Of a stretch of DNA of 64,000 bases, positions 26,033 to 35,528 are shown one piece after another (within the stretch, counting starts at the first letter, position 1; every line of letters begins with the position of its first letter). Made by a program: the position numbers and the translations under genes. Location of the stretch: positions 1-64,000 of the forward strand of contig JACRHD010000049.1 in the NCBI GenBank assembly GCA_016234115.1, read 5' to 3'. The notes under the pieces are model-generated. The model did no database searches, had not been told where the DNA came from, and saw only the letters and a program-made list of their open reading frames with translations. Source of the stretch: Nitrospirota bacterium (GTDB lineage Bacteria; Nitrospirota; Thermodesulfovibrionia; UBA6902).

Positions 26033-28840
26033 TTATCTCTTCTTTTTAGCCATCTTCTTTGCCACTTTTTTTACAACTTTCTTAACTGCTTTCTTGACCG
26101 CCTTCTTCGCAGGCTTTACCGAAGCCTTCTCTTTTAACAAAGCCTGCGCTGCAGCAAATCTTGCAATCGGCACCCTGAAGGGCGAACAACTGACGTAATC
26201 GAGTCCGATGTTGTGGCAGAACTCGACGGATTTGGGTTCGCCGCCGTGCTCGCCGCAGATGCCCATCTTAAGGTCTTTCTTGACCGCCCTTCCTTTTTCA
26301 ACAGCCATCTTCATTAAAACGCCGACTCCCTCGACGTCAATGGTGACGAAGGGGTCGTCAGTGAGGATCTTGTGTTCAACATAGAATGGCAGGAACCGTC
26401 CGGCATCGTCACGGGAAAGACCGTAGGTAGTCTGCGTGAGGTCGTTTGTGCCGAAGGAATAGAAATCGGCGACGGCCGCGATTTCAGAAGATGTAACGCA
26501 CGCGCGCGGCAGTTCAATCATGGTCCCGACTGTGTAAGGGACCCTGACTTTGTATTCCTTCTGCACACTTGTCGCAACCGAGACGACTACATTTTTCATT
26601 GCCTCAAGCTCTTTCACATGTCCCACAAGAGGGATCATTATTTCGGGAATAACTTTGACCTTATCTTTCGCAAGCTCGCATGCGGCCTCCATTATCGCCT
26701 GGGCCTGCATCCCGTATATCTCCGGATATGTTACTCCGAGGCGGCATCCCCTGTGGCCTAGCATGGGGTTGAATTCATGGAGAGACTGGTTTTTCGCGTT
26801 GAGCTTGTCAAACGGGACCCCCATCTCATTTGCGAGTTCCTGAAGATCACTGTCAGTGTGAGGCAGGAACTCATGGAGAGGCGGATCCAGCAGCCTGATT
26901 GTAACAGGCAATCCTTTCATGGCCTTAAAAATGCCCAGGAAGTCGGCTTTCTGAAAGGGAAGGAGTTTTGCAAGCGCCTTCTGCCTTCCTTCAAGCGTGT
27001 CTGAAAGGATCATCTCCCTTACGGCCTTGATTCTGTCGGGACCGAAGAACATATGCTCCGTCCTGCAAAGCCCGATGCCCTGAGCGCCGTACATCCTTGC
27101 AACTGACGAATCCTCGGGCGTGTCCGCGTTGGTCCTGACTTTCAGGGTCCTGATCTTGTCGGCCCAGGTCATTAATTCTTTGTACCATAAATTGTTCTCC
27201 GGGTCAGCTGGAAGGAGCCCGAGTTTGCCTTCATATACCCGCCCTTTTGTACCATTCAGCGTAATCCATTCGCCTTCTTTCACAACCTTATCGCTGACGT
27301 GAATCTCTTTCTTTGCAGCATCTATGTGGAGCTCGGAGCAGCCGACGATGCAGCATTTGCCCCAGCCTCTTGCAACCAGCGCCGCGTGGCTCGTCATGCC
27401 GCCTTTTGCCGTGAGGATCGCCTCTGCGGCGTGCATTCCGTGAACGTCCTCCGGAGATGTCTCGTTTCTGGCGAGAATTACTTTCTCGCCTCTTTTGGCC
27501 CAGGCCTCTGCATCATCTGCCGTAAAAACGACCCTGCCGACCGCCCCGCCGGGACCCGCCGGGAGTCCCTTCGCAAGGAAGACGGCGCCTTTCTCAGCGA
27601 CGGGATCAACGCTCGGGTGGAGCAACTCATCAATCTGATCGGGTTTTACGCGGAGTATGGCGGTCTCTCTGGGGATGAGTTTCTGCTTTGCCATCTCGAC
27701 TGCCATACGGATTGCGGCCTGCCCGTTTCGTTTTCCGACCCTTGTCTGGAGCATCCAGAGTTTCCCGTCTTCGATTGTAAACTCTATGTCCTGCATATCG
27801 GTGTAGTGTTTTTCGAGTCTCTTCTGGTATGAGAACAGTTCTTTGTATAAGTTGGGCATTGCCTCTTCGAGTGAGGGAAGGTGCCTGGTGTCGTCTGTCT
27901 TGCCGGCCTTGTTTACGGGATTAGGCGTCCTGATGCCCGCGACCACGTCTTCTCCCTGGGCATTGGGGAGCCATTCGCCGAAGAACATGTCTTCGCCGGT
28001 TGCAGGATTGCGCGTGAATGCGACCCCTGTGGCGGAGTTGTCGCCTGTGTTGCCGAAGACCATCGACTGTACATTGACGGCTGTTCCCCAATCGCCCGGG
28101 ATGCCTTCAATCTTGCGGTATGATATGGCGCGTTTTCCCATCCAGGACTGGAAGACGGCGCCTATGCCGCCCCACAACTGCTCTTTCGGATCGTCAGGGA
28201 ATTCCTTGCGCAGTGTGTTCCTGATTATTCCTTTAAATTCATCGCACAACCGCTTCAGGTCGTCAACAGAAAGATCGGTGTCGTTCTTATAGCCTTTTGC
28301 CTTTTTCACGGCTTCCAGCGCGTGTTCAAGCTTATGACGGATGCCTTGACCCTCTTCAGGTTCCACGCCGGCGGCTTTTTCCATAACAACGTCCGAATAC
28401 ATCATCATCAGGCGGCGGTATGCGTCGAAAACAAAGCGTTCATTACCGGTCTTTCCGACGAGTCCGGGGATTGTCTTTGTCGTAAGGCCGACGTTCAACA
28501 CTGTTTCCATCATGCCGGGCATCGAGCTCCTGGCCCCGGAGCGGACGGAAACGAGCAGCGGGTCTTTGGGATCGCCGAACTTCTTGCCGATGATCTTTTC
28601 GACCTTAGCGAGGGCCGCCTCAACCTGCGGTTTCAATTCTTTCGGATACCTGCGATTGTTTGCATAATAAAGTGTGCAGACCTCTGTTGTAATTGTGAAA
28701 CCGGGGGGCACGGGGAGTCTTAATTGAGGGTGACCGGCCATTTCAGCAAGGTTTGCGCCTTTGCCGCCGAGCAGATTTTTCATGCCCGCGTTGCCGTCTG
28801 CCCTGCCGTCACCGAAAAAGTATACATATTTTTTTGCCAT
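26033..28840 (-). CDS. ppdK: pyruvate, phosphate dikinase
   Basis: It interconverts pyruvate, ATP and phosphate with PEP, AMP and pyrophosphate; in anaerobes it runs in gluconeogenesis or glycolysis. The 935 residues include the N-terminal nucleotide domain (VYFFGDGRADGNAGMKNLLG...KGANLAEM) and the phospho-His domain GGMTSHAALVARGWGKCC (near 455). The C-terminal PEP/pyruvate TIM barrel ends with the GICGEHGGEP motif. The ATG at 28840 is fixed by GGAGG 6 bases ahead; a GTG at 28852 is upstream. The last 33 residues are an extra Lys/Ala/Val tail (KKAVKKAVKKVVKKVAKK) not expected in the family. Confidence 0.96.
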   Translation of the reverse strand: MAKKYVYFFGDGRADGNAGMKNLLGGKGANLAEMAGHPQLRLPVPPGFTITTEVCTLYYANNRRYPKELKPQVEAALAKVEKIIGKKFGDPKDPLLVSVRSGARSSMPGMMETVLNVGLTTKTIPGLVGKTGNERFVFDAYRRLMMMYSDVVMEKAAGVEPEEGQGIRHKLEHALEAVKKAKGYKNDTDLSVDDLKRLCDEFKGIIRNTLRKEFPDDPKEQLWGGIGAVFQSWMGKRAISYRKIEGIPGDWGTAVNVQSMVFGNTGDNSATGVAFTRNPATGEDMFFGEWLPNAQGEDVVAGIRTPNPVNKAGKTDDTRHLPSLEEAMPNLYKELFSYQKRLEKHYTDMQDIEFTIEDGKLWMLQTRVGKRNGQAAIRMAVEMAKQKLIPRETAILRVKPDQIDELLHPSVDPVAEKGAVFLAKGLPAGPGGAVGRVVFTADDAEAWAKRGEKVILARNETSPEDVHGMHAAEAILTAKGGMTSHAALVARGWGKCCIVGCSELHIDAAKKEIHVSDKVVKEGEWITLNGTKGRVYEGKLGLLPADPENNLWYKELMTWADKIRTLKVRTNADTPEDSSVARMYGAQGIGLCRTEHMFFGPDRIKAVREMILSDTLEGRQKALAKLLPFQKADFLGIFKAMKGLPVTIRLLDPPLHEFLPHTDSDLQELANEMGVPFDKLNAKNQSLHEFNPMLGHRGCRLGVTYPEIYGMQAQAIMEAACELAKDKVKVIPEIMIPLVGHVKELEAMKNVVVSVATSVQKEYKVRVPYTVGTMIELPRACVTSSEIAAVADFYSFGTNDLTQTTYGLSRDDAGRFLPFYVEHKILTDDPFVTIDVEGVGVLMKMAVEKGRAVKKDLKMGICGEHGGEPKSVEFCHNIGLDYVSCSPFRVPIARFAAAQALLKEKASVKPAKKAVKKAVKKVVKKVAKKMAKKKR

Positions 28841-29005
28841 CTTGTCCTCCACAGTCGTTATATTGTTAATGCGGTTAACAATTAAATATAATGGGGTATT
28901 CTACATCAAAATTTAGTGAAATTCAAACAAGCAATCAAGTTTTTTTGCAGGAGGCTGTACGTGGTTTTTTCCGGCTTCCTTTGTCCCTCTTTTTTGTCCC
29001 TCTTC

Positions 29006-29033
29006 TTGACTTCATTTGACGCTCTGATATACT
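29006..29033 (+). promoter_or_regulatory. sigma-70-like promoter of the small cytochrome
   Basis: TTGACT (29006-29011) and TATACT (29028-29033) have a 16-base spacer. The coding ATG is only 11 bases after the -10 box, so the mRNA would be nearly leaderless, which matches the absence of a ribosome-binding site. Confidence 0.5.
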
Positions 29034-29043
29034 TGGAAATAAT

Positions 29044-29376
29044 ATGAAGAAAATTCTTGCGGCGGCGATTTTAACGGTTATCACGTTTATGTTCTTCACT
29101 TATACCTGTTCGGGCGGGCAGTCGGCGAAATTGGATGAGGGGAAGAAATTGTTTAAGCGGCATTGCGAGATTTGTCATCCAGGCGGAGGGAATATTGTTA
29201 ATAAGGCAAAGACACTCCACAAAAAAGACCTCGATGCAAACGGGATAAAGGCGCCGGAAGATGTTGTACGTATCATGAGAAATCCGGGGCCGGGTATGAT
29301 GAAGTTTGATGAGAAGACTATCCCGGACAGGGATGCAAGAGAGATTGCCTCATATGTGATAACTGCCTTTAATTAA
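29044..29376 (+). CDS. monoheme class I cytochrome c
   Basis: The product is 110 residues, exported by an N-terminal signal that ends in FFTYTC and could be a lipobox. A single heme site CEICHPGGGN (about 41-50) and a distal Met in GPGMMKFDEKTIPDRDAREI (about 82-101) define a c6/c553-like fold. It is a periplasmic electron carrier. It is followed by a nitroreductase gene 24 bases later on the same strand, possibly an operon. Confidence 0.9.
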   Translation: MKKILAAAILTVITFMFFTYTCSGGQSAKLDEGKKLFKRHCEICHPGGGNIVNKAKTLHKKDLDANGIKAPEDVVRIMRNPGPGMMKFDEKTIPDRDAREIASYVITAFN

Positions 29377-29399
29377 ACAGAATTCCAGGGAGGTGCGTC

Positions 29400-29909
29400 A
29401 TGGAAACTCTCAAGGCTATACGGACCAGAAGTAGCATAATAAAATACAGGAGCCGGACGGTATCCGAAAAGGCGGTCAGAGAGATACTGTCTGCGGGCAT
29501 GAGCGCCCCGTCCGCCGGAAATGAAGAGCCCCGGCATTTTTTCGTGATTACCGACAGAACGCTCATGGACAGGGTGGCGGACATCCATCCGCGGACATCC
29601 ATTGTCAGAGAAGCCCCTGTCGCCGTTATTGTGTGCGCTGATCTCATAAGGGACAAATTCAACGGGTTCTGGATACAGGACTGTGCCGCGGCTACCCAGA
29701 ACATCCTCCTTGCATCACACGCGAAAGGGCTCGCCGCGCTCTGGATAGGGATTTATCCTGATGAAGGATTTGTTGAAAAGACGCAAAAACTTCTGGGCCT
29801 GCCTGTCGATACCCTGCCGGTGTCTCTTGTCCCGATAGGCTACCCCGCTCAAAAACTCCGCTCCCTGAAGAGATACAGGGAAGACCGCGTGCATTTCAAC
29901 AAGTGGTAA
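29400..29909 (+). CDS. nitroreductase-family FMN protein
   Basis: The product is 169 residues and predicted to be a dimeric FMN-dependent NAD(P)H oxidoreductase. RTRSSIIKYRSRTVSEKAV (about 8-26) and ILSAGMSAPSAGNEEPRHFF (about 29-48) form the FMN phosphate site, and LGLPVDTLPVSLVPIGYP (about 135-152) is the C-terminal signature. Short members of this family act on nitroaromatics, flavins or quinones; the substrate here is unknown. ATG 29400 has GGGAGG upstream. Confidence 0.9.
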   Translation: METLKAIRTRSSIIKYRSRTVSEKAVREILSAGMSAPSAGNEEPRHFFVITDRTLMDRVADIHPRTSIVREAPVAVIVCADLIRDKFNGFWIQDCAAATQNILLASHAKGLAALWIGIYPDEGFVEKTQKLLGLPVDTLPVSLVPIGYPAQKLRSLKRYREDRVHFNKW

Positions 29910-29910
29910 T

Positions 29911-29939
29911 GTAGGGGCGACCCGGCGGGTCGCCCCTAC
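29911..29939. repeat. GTAGGGGCGACCC palindrome, perfect copy
   Basis: GTAGGGGCGACCC-GGC-GGGTCGCCCCTAC is a perfect 13-bp dyad beginning one base after the nitroreductase stop. It could also act as a bidirectional terminator stem, although no T-run follows. Confidence 0.8.
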
Positions 29940-29979
29940 TGCTGTTGCACTTTTACTCTTTCCTGTGCGACCATAGAGC

Positions 29980-30741
29980 GTGCTTGCGATCTCTCTTCAG
30001 TCAGGAAGCAGCGGCAACTGCATATATGTTGAGACGGAGGGCGTCAAACTTCTGTTCGACGCCGGGATTTCCGGCCTCCAGGCGTCACGAAGGCTCGCTG
30101 CCTGCGGCCGCGATATAAGGGGTGTGGATGCGCTTATAATATCACATGATCATGCAGACCACATCCGTCACGCTGGAGTATATCAGAGAAAGTTCGGCCT
30201 GCCTGTCTTTACTACGCCACGTACACTTGAAAGCGGCTGTGCAGCGCATTCGTTGGGCCGGCTGGATAATGTCGAATTTTTTCATTCCGGTGAAAAACTG
30301 CGCTTCAATCGAGTGTCCGTTCAGACCATTCCTTCTCCTCACGACGGCGTTGACGGCGTTGCATTCGTCGTCTCTTCCGGTGAAAAATGCCTTGGCATAC
30401 TGACCGATCTGGGGCACGTCTTCAAAGACCTTGTTTCCGTAATGACATCGCTCGACGCGGTCTTTATTGAGAGCAATTATGATCCTGAAATGTTAGCGAG
30501 GGGACCTTATCCCGCTTTTCTGAAAAGGCGTATAGCCGGACCGCGGGGACATCTTTCCAATATTGAATCCGCCGAGCTGCTTCAGTCGGGGAGCAGGCTG
30601 AAATGGGCATGCCTTGCCCATCTTTCAGGCAGCAACAATCATCCTGTTACGGCGCTGCGGACGCACCGGGCGGTCCTCGGAGCAGGCCTCCCTTTGTATA
30701 CCGCTGACCGGTATGCGGCGACGGAGATATTCAGGATATAA
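29980..30741 (+). CDS. MBL-fold metallo-hydrolase (YycJ/WalJ-like)
   Basis: The product is 253 residues, cytoplasmic. SLQSGSSGNCIYVE at the start, SHDHADHIRHAG (about 54-65; HxHxDH metal motif), LGILTDLGH and HLSGSNNHP are typical of the YycJ branch, which resembles double-strand-specific 5'-exonucleases linked to WalRK cell-wall control in Firmicutes. Here no walRK genes are present. The start is a GTG at 29980; no strong ribosome-binding site is seen. Confidence 0.88.
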   Translation: MLAISLQSGSSGNCIYVETEGVKLLFDAGISGLQASRRLAACGRDIRGVDALIISHDHADHIRHAGVYQRKFGLPVFTTPRTLESGCAAHSLGRLDNVEFFHSGEKLRFNRVSVQTIPSPHDGVDGVAFVVSSGEKCLGILTDLGHVFKDLVSVMTSLDAVFIESNYDPEMLARGPYPAFLKRRIAGPRGHLSNIESAELLQSGSRLKWACLAHLSGSNNHPVTALRTHRAVLGAGLPLYTADRYAATEIFRI

Positions 30742-30765
30742 TTCCTTTTGTTGAATTTATAAAAG

Positions 30766-30793
30766 TTGCAGTCCACGACAGGCGTGGTATAAT
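30766..30793 (+). promoter_or_regulatory. sigma-70 promoter with dyad in spacer
   Basis: TTGCAG (30766-30771) and TATAAT (30788-30793) are 16 bases apart. The spacer contains CCACG-ACAGG-CGTGG, a 5-bp perfect inverted repeat between -35 and -10, where a repressor or MerR-type activator commonly binds. It drives the small gene at 30876 and perhaps ilvC. Confidence 0.5.
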
Positions 30794-30875
30794 CTAAGGC
30801 AATAGTGAGTTCTTAAGCTACTTCCATGGAAATTGATAAAATTGATTCCGCTTGAGAATCACGTACATCAAAGGC

Positions 30876-31094
30876 ATGCTAAAATTTGCTCACAAATTCG
30901 GCCAGGTCGCAGTTGAAATGGGGTTCGTGACCCCTGAACAGGTCAGAGAGGTCTTGTCTGAACAGGTCTCTCTCGATTCCTCCAGCAGGCTCAGACCGCC
31001 GAGACTTGTCGGCGAGATTTTTTTCGAAAAAGGCTGGATGACTCAAAAACAGATCCGGATGGTCATGGAAAAAATCTCCCTGGACAATCAATAA
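30876..31094 (+). CDS. small protein resembling a type II/IV secretion ATPase N-domain
   Basis: The product is 72 residues. FGQVAVEMGFVTPEQVREVL and LVGEIFFEKGWMTQKQIRMV are two copies of the LGxxLxxxGxITxxQ pattern found in the N-terminal domains of GspE/PilB-type ATPases (some bind c-di-GMP). It stands alone here. The ATG at 30876 is chosen; a TTG at 30852 adds eight residues. Function is unknown. Confidence 0.65.
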   Translation: MLKFAHKFGQVAVEMGFVTPEQVREVLSEQVSLDSSSRLRPPRLVGEIFFEKGWMTQKQIRMVMEKISLDNQ

Positions 31095-31230
31095 AGTTCT
31101 GCAGCGGCTTTGGCCGCCCGGACTATCGAAATGCGAAATCAAAAATACGGCATACTTCCAAAAATATTTTTAAATCTGATATCATTTGTTGGTCTGTCGG
31201 GAAGGAATTATATTTATTTACTTAACGTAA

Positions 31231-32253
<1,023 letters not shown>

Positions 32254-32259
32254 TAAAAA

Positions 32260-32396
32260 CAGTGACGAGTAACGAGTGACAAGTGAAAAATTATCAGGAA
32301 GAACATAGGTCATCAGACGGCATTTACAACCCGTCACCCGGCTTCTATCACACGTTATCCGCTACCCGTTACTTGTCACTTGTTACTCGTTACTGT
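32260..32396. repeat. palindromic repeat (GTGACGAGTAACGAGTGACA arms)
   Basis: The left arm is CAGTGACGAGTAACGAGTGA and the right arm TCACTTGTTACTCGTTACTG, with extra TCACCC and GTTATCCGCTACCC units. It fills the whole ilvC-psd gap, so the psd ribosome-binding region lies in repeat DNA. Confidence 0.7.
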
Positions 32397-32400
32397 TAAT

Positions 32401-33033
32401 ATGTTCCAATTTGCTAAAGAAGGCCGGCCGTTTATTCTCTTCTTTTCTTTTTTCGCTGTCCTGTCGGCGGCGTTCAGGTTCCACTGGCTGACAGCGGTCT
32501 TCCTGATATTTACGCTGTTCATGTTCTATTTTTTCAGAGACCCGGACAGGGTCACTATTCGGGACGGGAAGGCGTTCTACGCCCCTGCCGACGGAAAAAT
32601 TATCCTCATCAAAGAGTCGGTAGAGAAAGAGGTGTTAAACTCAAAGGCGCTTATGATAAGCACCTTCATGTCGCCGCTGAACGTTCACGTAAACAGGGCC
32701 CCCTGCGACGGAGTTGTAAGGGCCGTAAAATATTTCCCTGGGAAATTCTTCAATGCCTATACGGACGAAGCCTCGGTAAATAATGAGCATATCACTATGC
32801 TGCTTGAAAGCGAAGACGGCGATGTCGTGGTGAAACAGATAGCGGGCTCAGTGGCGCGCCGGGCCGTATGCAGGGTGCAGCAGGGGGAGACACTGACGCA
32901 GGGACAGCGGTACGGGATAATAAAATTCAGTTCGCGCGTTGATATCTTCTTGCCATTAGACACCACTGTTAAGGTAAGATTAGGCGACAAGGTAACGGCG
33001 GGAGAGACGGTATTGGGCGTAATTGGTCGGTAG
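32401..33033 (+). CDS. psd: phosphatidylserine decarboxylase, short (archaeal-like) type
   Basis: It makes phosphatidylethanolamine from phosphatidylserine at the membrane. The product is 210 residues with two N-terminal helices (about 9-45), then FYAPADGKI and FMSPLNVHVNRAPCDGVV (about 90-107). The pyruvoyl-forming site is normally FGS/LGS; here it reads IIKFSSRVDIFLP, with Ser replacing the Gly before the reactive Ser. ATG 32401 is preferred to a TTG at 32380 inside the repeat. The TAG stop belongs to the next repeat. Confidence 0.9.
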   Translation: MFQFAKEGRPFILFFSFFAVLSAAFRFHWLTAVFLIFTLFMFYFFRDPDRVTIRDGKAFYAPADGKIILIKESVEKEVLNSKALMISTFMSPLNVHVNRAPCDGVVRAVKYFPGKFFNAYTDEASVNNEHITMLLESEDGDVVVKQIAGSVARRAVCRVQQGETLTQGQRYGIIKFSSRVDIFLPLDTTVKVRLGDKVTAGETVLGVIGR

Positions 33034-33093
33034 CGTCGGGGTTTATCCCCGACGTATTTAGAGTGCCGCCCCCAATAAATGAGGGCGCTACGC
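33030..33093. repeat. GTAGCGTCGGGG...GGGCGCTAC palindromic repeat
   Basis: It starts within the psd stop codon and ends 5 bases before the pssA start. Inner dyad GTCGGGG-TTTA-TCCCCGAC. Same family as 25865 and 44063. Confidence 0.78.
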
Positions 33094-33097
33094 AAAA

Positions 33098-33820
33098 ATG
33101 AAAAAAGGTATCTACTTACTTCCAAACTCATTGACGCTTTGCGGGATGTTTTGCGGCTTTTATGCCATTCTTGCGTCGTTCAAGGGCCATTTTGCGTACG
33201 CGGCATGGGCCGTACTGATTGCAAATATCTTCGACGGGCTTGACGGATGGGTGGCGCGGCTGACAAACAGCACCACCAAGTTCGGCGTGGAGCTCGATTC
33301 CCTCTCCGACCTTGTGGCCTTCGGTGTTGCGCCCGCAGTCCTTATATACAGTTGGGGCGATCTCCATGCCTTCGGCAGGGTCGGGTGGGGCGCGGCGTTC
33401 ATCTATGTCATTTGCGGGGCATTGAGGCTGGCGAGATATAATGTCCAGATGGGGACTGCCGAGAGCAAGGCCTTTACCGGTTTGCCGATACCCGGCGCCG
33501 GCACGGTCATGGCGTCGCTCGTTTTATTTTACAGCGAAGTATGGGGAGCGTCGCCGGGGAAAAACTACGCGGTGCTCTTTTTGCCTTTTTTGCTTGCGGC
33601 GCTTATGGTGAGCACGCTGAGGTTTCACGGGCTGAAAGAAATTAATTTCAGGGAGAGAAAACCCTTCTGGCTGCTCGTGGTCATCGTCATAGCTTTTGTG
33701 CTTATTTTCATGTATCCGGAGATCGTGCTATTTGTATTCGCAATTATTTATGTAGCATGGGGTATTATTGAAGGGACGTATTTATTTCAAAAGAAGAGAA
33801 AAATGAAAGGAAAGTTATAA
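33098..33820 (+). CDS. pssA: CDP-diacylglycerol-serine O-phosphatidyltransferase
   Basis: It makes phosphatidylserine from CDP-diacylglycerol and serine, feeding psd. The product is 240 residues with about seven membrane helices. The CDP-alcohol transferase motif is present: DGLDGWVARLTNST (about 47-60), then FGVELDSLSD (about 63-72). Start ATG 33098 directly follows a repeat, without a clear ribosome-binding site. Order psd-pssA-leuA is common in Desulfobacterota and Nitrospirota. Confidence 0.94.
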   Translation: MKKGIYLLPNSLTLCGMFCGFYAILASFKGHFAYAAWAVLIANIFDGLDGWVARLTNSTTKFGVELDSLSDLVAFGVAPAVLIYSWGDLHAFGRVGWGAAFIYVICGALRLARYNVQMGTAESKAFTGLPIPGAGTVMASLVLFYSEVWGASPGKNYAVLFLPFLLAALMVSTLRFHGLKEINFRERKPFWLLVVIVIAFVLIFMYPEIVLFVFAIIYVAWGIIEGTYLFQKKRKMKGKL

Positions 33821-33878
33821 GCGCCCTTCGACAGGCTCAGGGTGACATAGCTTGTCATGGTGAGCCTGTCGAACCATG
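33820..33878. repeat. CCTTCGACAGGCTCAGG inverted repeat
   Basis: CCCTTCGACAGGCTCAGGGT and GGTGAGCCTGTCGAACC are the arms, with GACATAGCTTGTC in the centre. It lies between pssA and leuA. Same family as 18338 and 48587. Confidence 0.75.
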
Positions 33879-33893
33879 GGTAGAGGACTTAGC

Positions 33894-35402
33894 ATGAGGA
33901 CCATAAAAATTTTCGACACCACACTGCGCGACGGCGAACAGTCGCCGGGCGCGTCCATGAACGTCGGGGAGAAGCTCCAGGTCGCAAAACAGCTTGCGCG
34001 TCTCGGTGCAGACATCATTGAGGCCGGATTTGCCATCGCCTCCCCGGGAGATTTTGAGGCGATAAAGACCATAGGCGGGGAAGTTGAGGGCCCTGTCATA
34101 TGCAGTCTTGCAAGGGCCAAAGAAGACGATATAAGGCGCGCCTGGGAGGCGCTGAAGGATGCGCCGAAGAGGAGGATACATACATTCCATTCCACTTCGG
34201 ATATACATCTCAAGTATCAGTTCCGCGTCAGCCGCGAGGAGGCGCTGAAGAGGTCGGTAGAGATGGTCCGGCTGGCGAAAAGTTTTGTCGAGGACGTTGA
34301 ATTTTCGCCCATGGACGCTACGCGAACGGAAGTGTCGTATCTCTGCGAGGTCGTCGAGGCCGTTATCGCGGCCGGGGCCCTGACGGTCAATGTCCCCGAC
34401 ACGGTCGGCTACGGCATCCCCAGCGAGTTCGGCGCGCTGATAAGGACCATCCGCGAAAAGGTGAAAAATATCGACAGGGCCGTTATCGCGGTCCACTGTC
34501 ACAATGACCTCGGTCTTGCGACTGCCAATTCCCTGTCCGCGGTCCTCAATGGGGCGGGACAGATTGAATGCACGATCAACGGAATCGGGGAGCGCGCCGG
34601 CAACTGCTCCATGGAAGAGGTCGTGATGGCGCTGAGGACGAGGCGGGACATTTTCGACGCCGACACCGGTATCCGCACTGAAGAAATCATGCGCGCAAGC
34701 CGGCTGGTCACCAAAATTACAGGCATGTATGTGCAGCCCAACAAGGCCATTGTCGGCGCAAACGCCTTTGCTCATGAGTCCGGCATTCACCAGGACGGAC
34801 TGCTGAAAGAAAAATCGACTTATGAAATAATCAGACCCGAAACGATAGGTCTTCACAAGACCAAATTCGTCTTAGGCAAGCATTCCGGCAGGCACGCGTT
34901 CAGGACCAGGCTTAATGAACTGGGATATTCATTGTCCGATGAGGAAATCAATCACGCCTTTGAACGTTTCAAAAGGCTTGCCGACCAGAAGAAAGAGATT
35001 TACGATGAAGACCTCGAAGCGCTGGTCGCGGAGGAATATACAACCGTGCCGGAGACGTATCATCTCGTTGATTTATTCGTTTCAGCAGGCATGAACCAAA
35101 GGCCGACGGCCGTGCTCAAACTCAAAGTCAACGGAGAGATGATCGAAAAGACGGAACACGGAGACGGTCCGGTCGACGCGGTCTTCGGGGCCATCGTTTC
35201 GATAACTGGCACAAAGAGCAGGCTGCTCAAATATGAAGTCAAGGCCATTACAGGCGGCACCGACGCCCTCGGCGAGGTTGCGGTCTCGCTTGAAGAAGAC
35301 GCCAAATCAGTCAGCGGCCACGGCAGTGATACAGACATAATCATCGCTTCGGCAAAGGCTTATATTAACGCCCTGAACAAGCTGGCTGCGCGAAAGAAGT
35401 AA
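33894..35402 (+). CDS. leuA: 2-isopropylmalate synthase
   Basis: This is the first committed step of leucine synthesis, acetyl-CoA plus 2-oxoisovalerate. The product is 502 residues. FDTTLRDGEQSPGASMN (about 7-23) and HCHNDLGLATANSLSA (about 201-216) are the catalytic and metal motifs, and HESGIHQDG is present. A C-terminal leucine-sensing domain (about 390-500) is complete. ATG 33894 follows GAGG; an upstream frame from 33876 starts in the repeat. Confidence 0.97.
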   Translation: MRTIKIFDTTLRDGEQSPGASMNVGEKLQVAKQLARLGADIIEAGFAIASPGDFEAIKTIGGEVEGPVICSLARAKEDDIRRAWEALKDAPKRRIHTFHSTSDIHLKYQFRVSREEALKRSVEMVRLAKSFVEDVEFSPMDATRTEVSYLCEVVEAVIAAGALTVNVPDTVGYGIPSEFGALIRTIREKVKNIDRAVIAVHCHNDLGLATANSLSAVLNGAGQIECTINGIGERAGNCSMEEVVMALRTRRDIFDADTGIRTEEIMRASRLVTKITGMYVQPNKAIVGANAFAHESGIHQDGLLKEKSTYEIIRPETIGLHKTKFVLGKHSGRHAFRTRLNELGYSLSDEEINHAFERFKRLADQKKEIYDEDLEALVAEEYTTVPETYHLVDLFVSAGMNQRPTAVLKLKVNGEMIEKTEHGDGPVDAVFGAIVSITGTKSRLLKYEVKAITGGTDALGEVAVSLEEDAKSVSGHGSDTDIIIASAKAYINALNKLAARKK

Positions 35403-35455
35403 GCCCGGAAACTGTCATGCCCGAAGTTTTTCATTGGGCATCCAGTTCCTTTAAT

Positions 35456-35507
35456 CCAGATTCCCGCTTAAAACCTGCCAACAGTAGGTGCTTTAGGCAC
35501 GGGAATA
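35456..35507. repeat. ATTCCCG...CGGGAAT repeat with 28-base core
   Basis: It contains the core starting CTGCCAACAGTAGGTGCTTT (35475-35502). This core is identical at 36882-36909 and 48704-48731, flanked by ATTCCCG and CGGGAAT arms. Confidence 0.8.
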
Positions 35508-35528
35508 ACAGCAAAGACAGAGTTCCTC

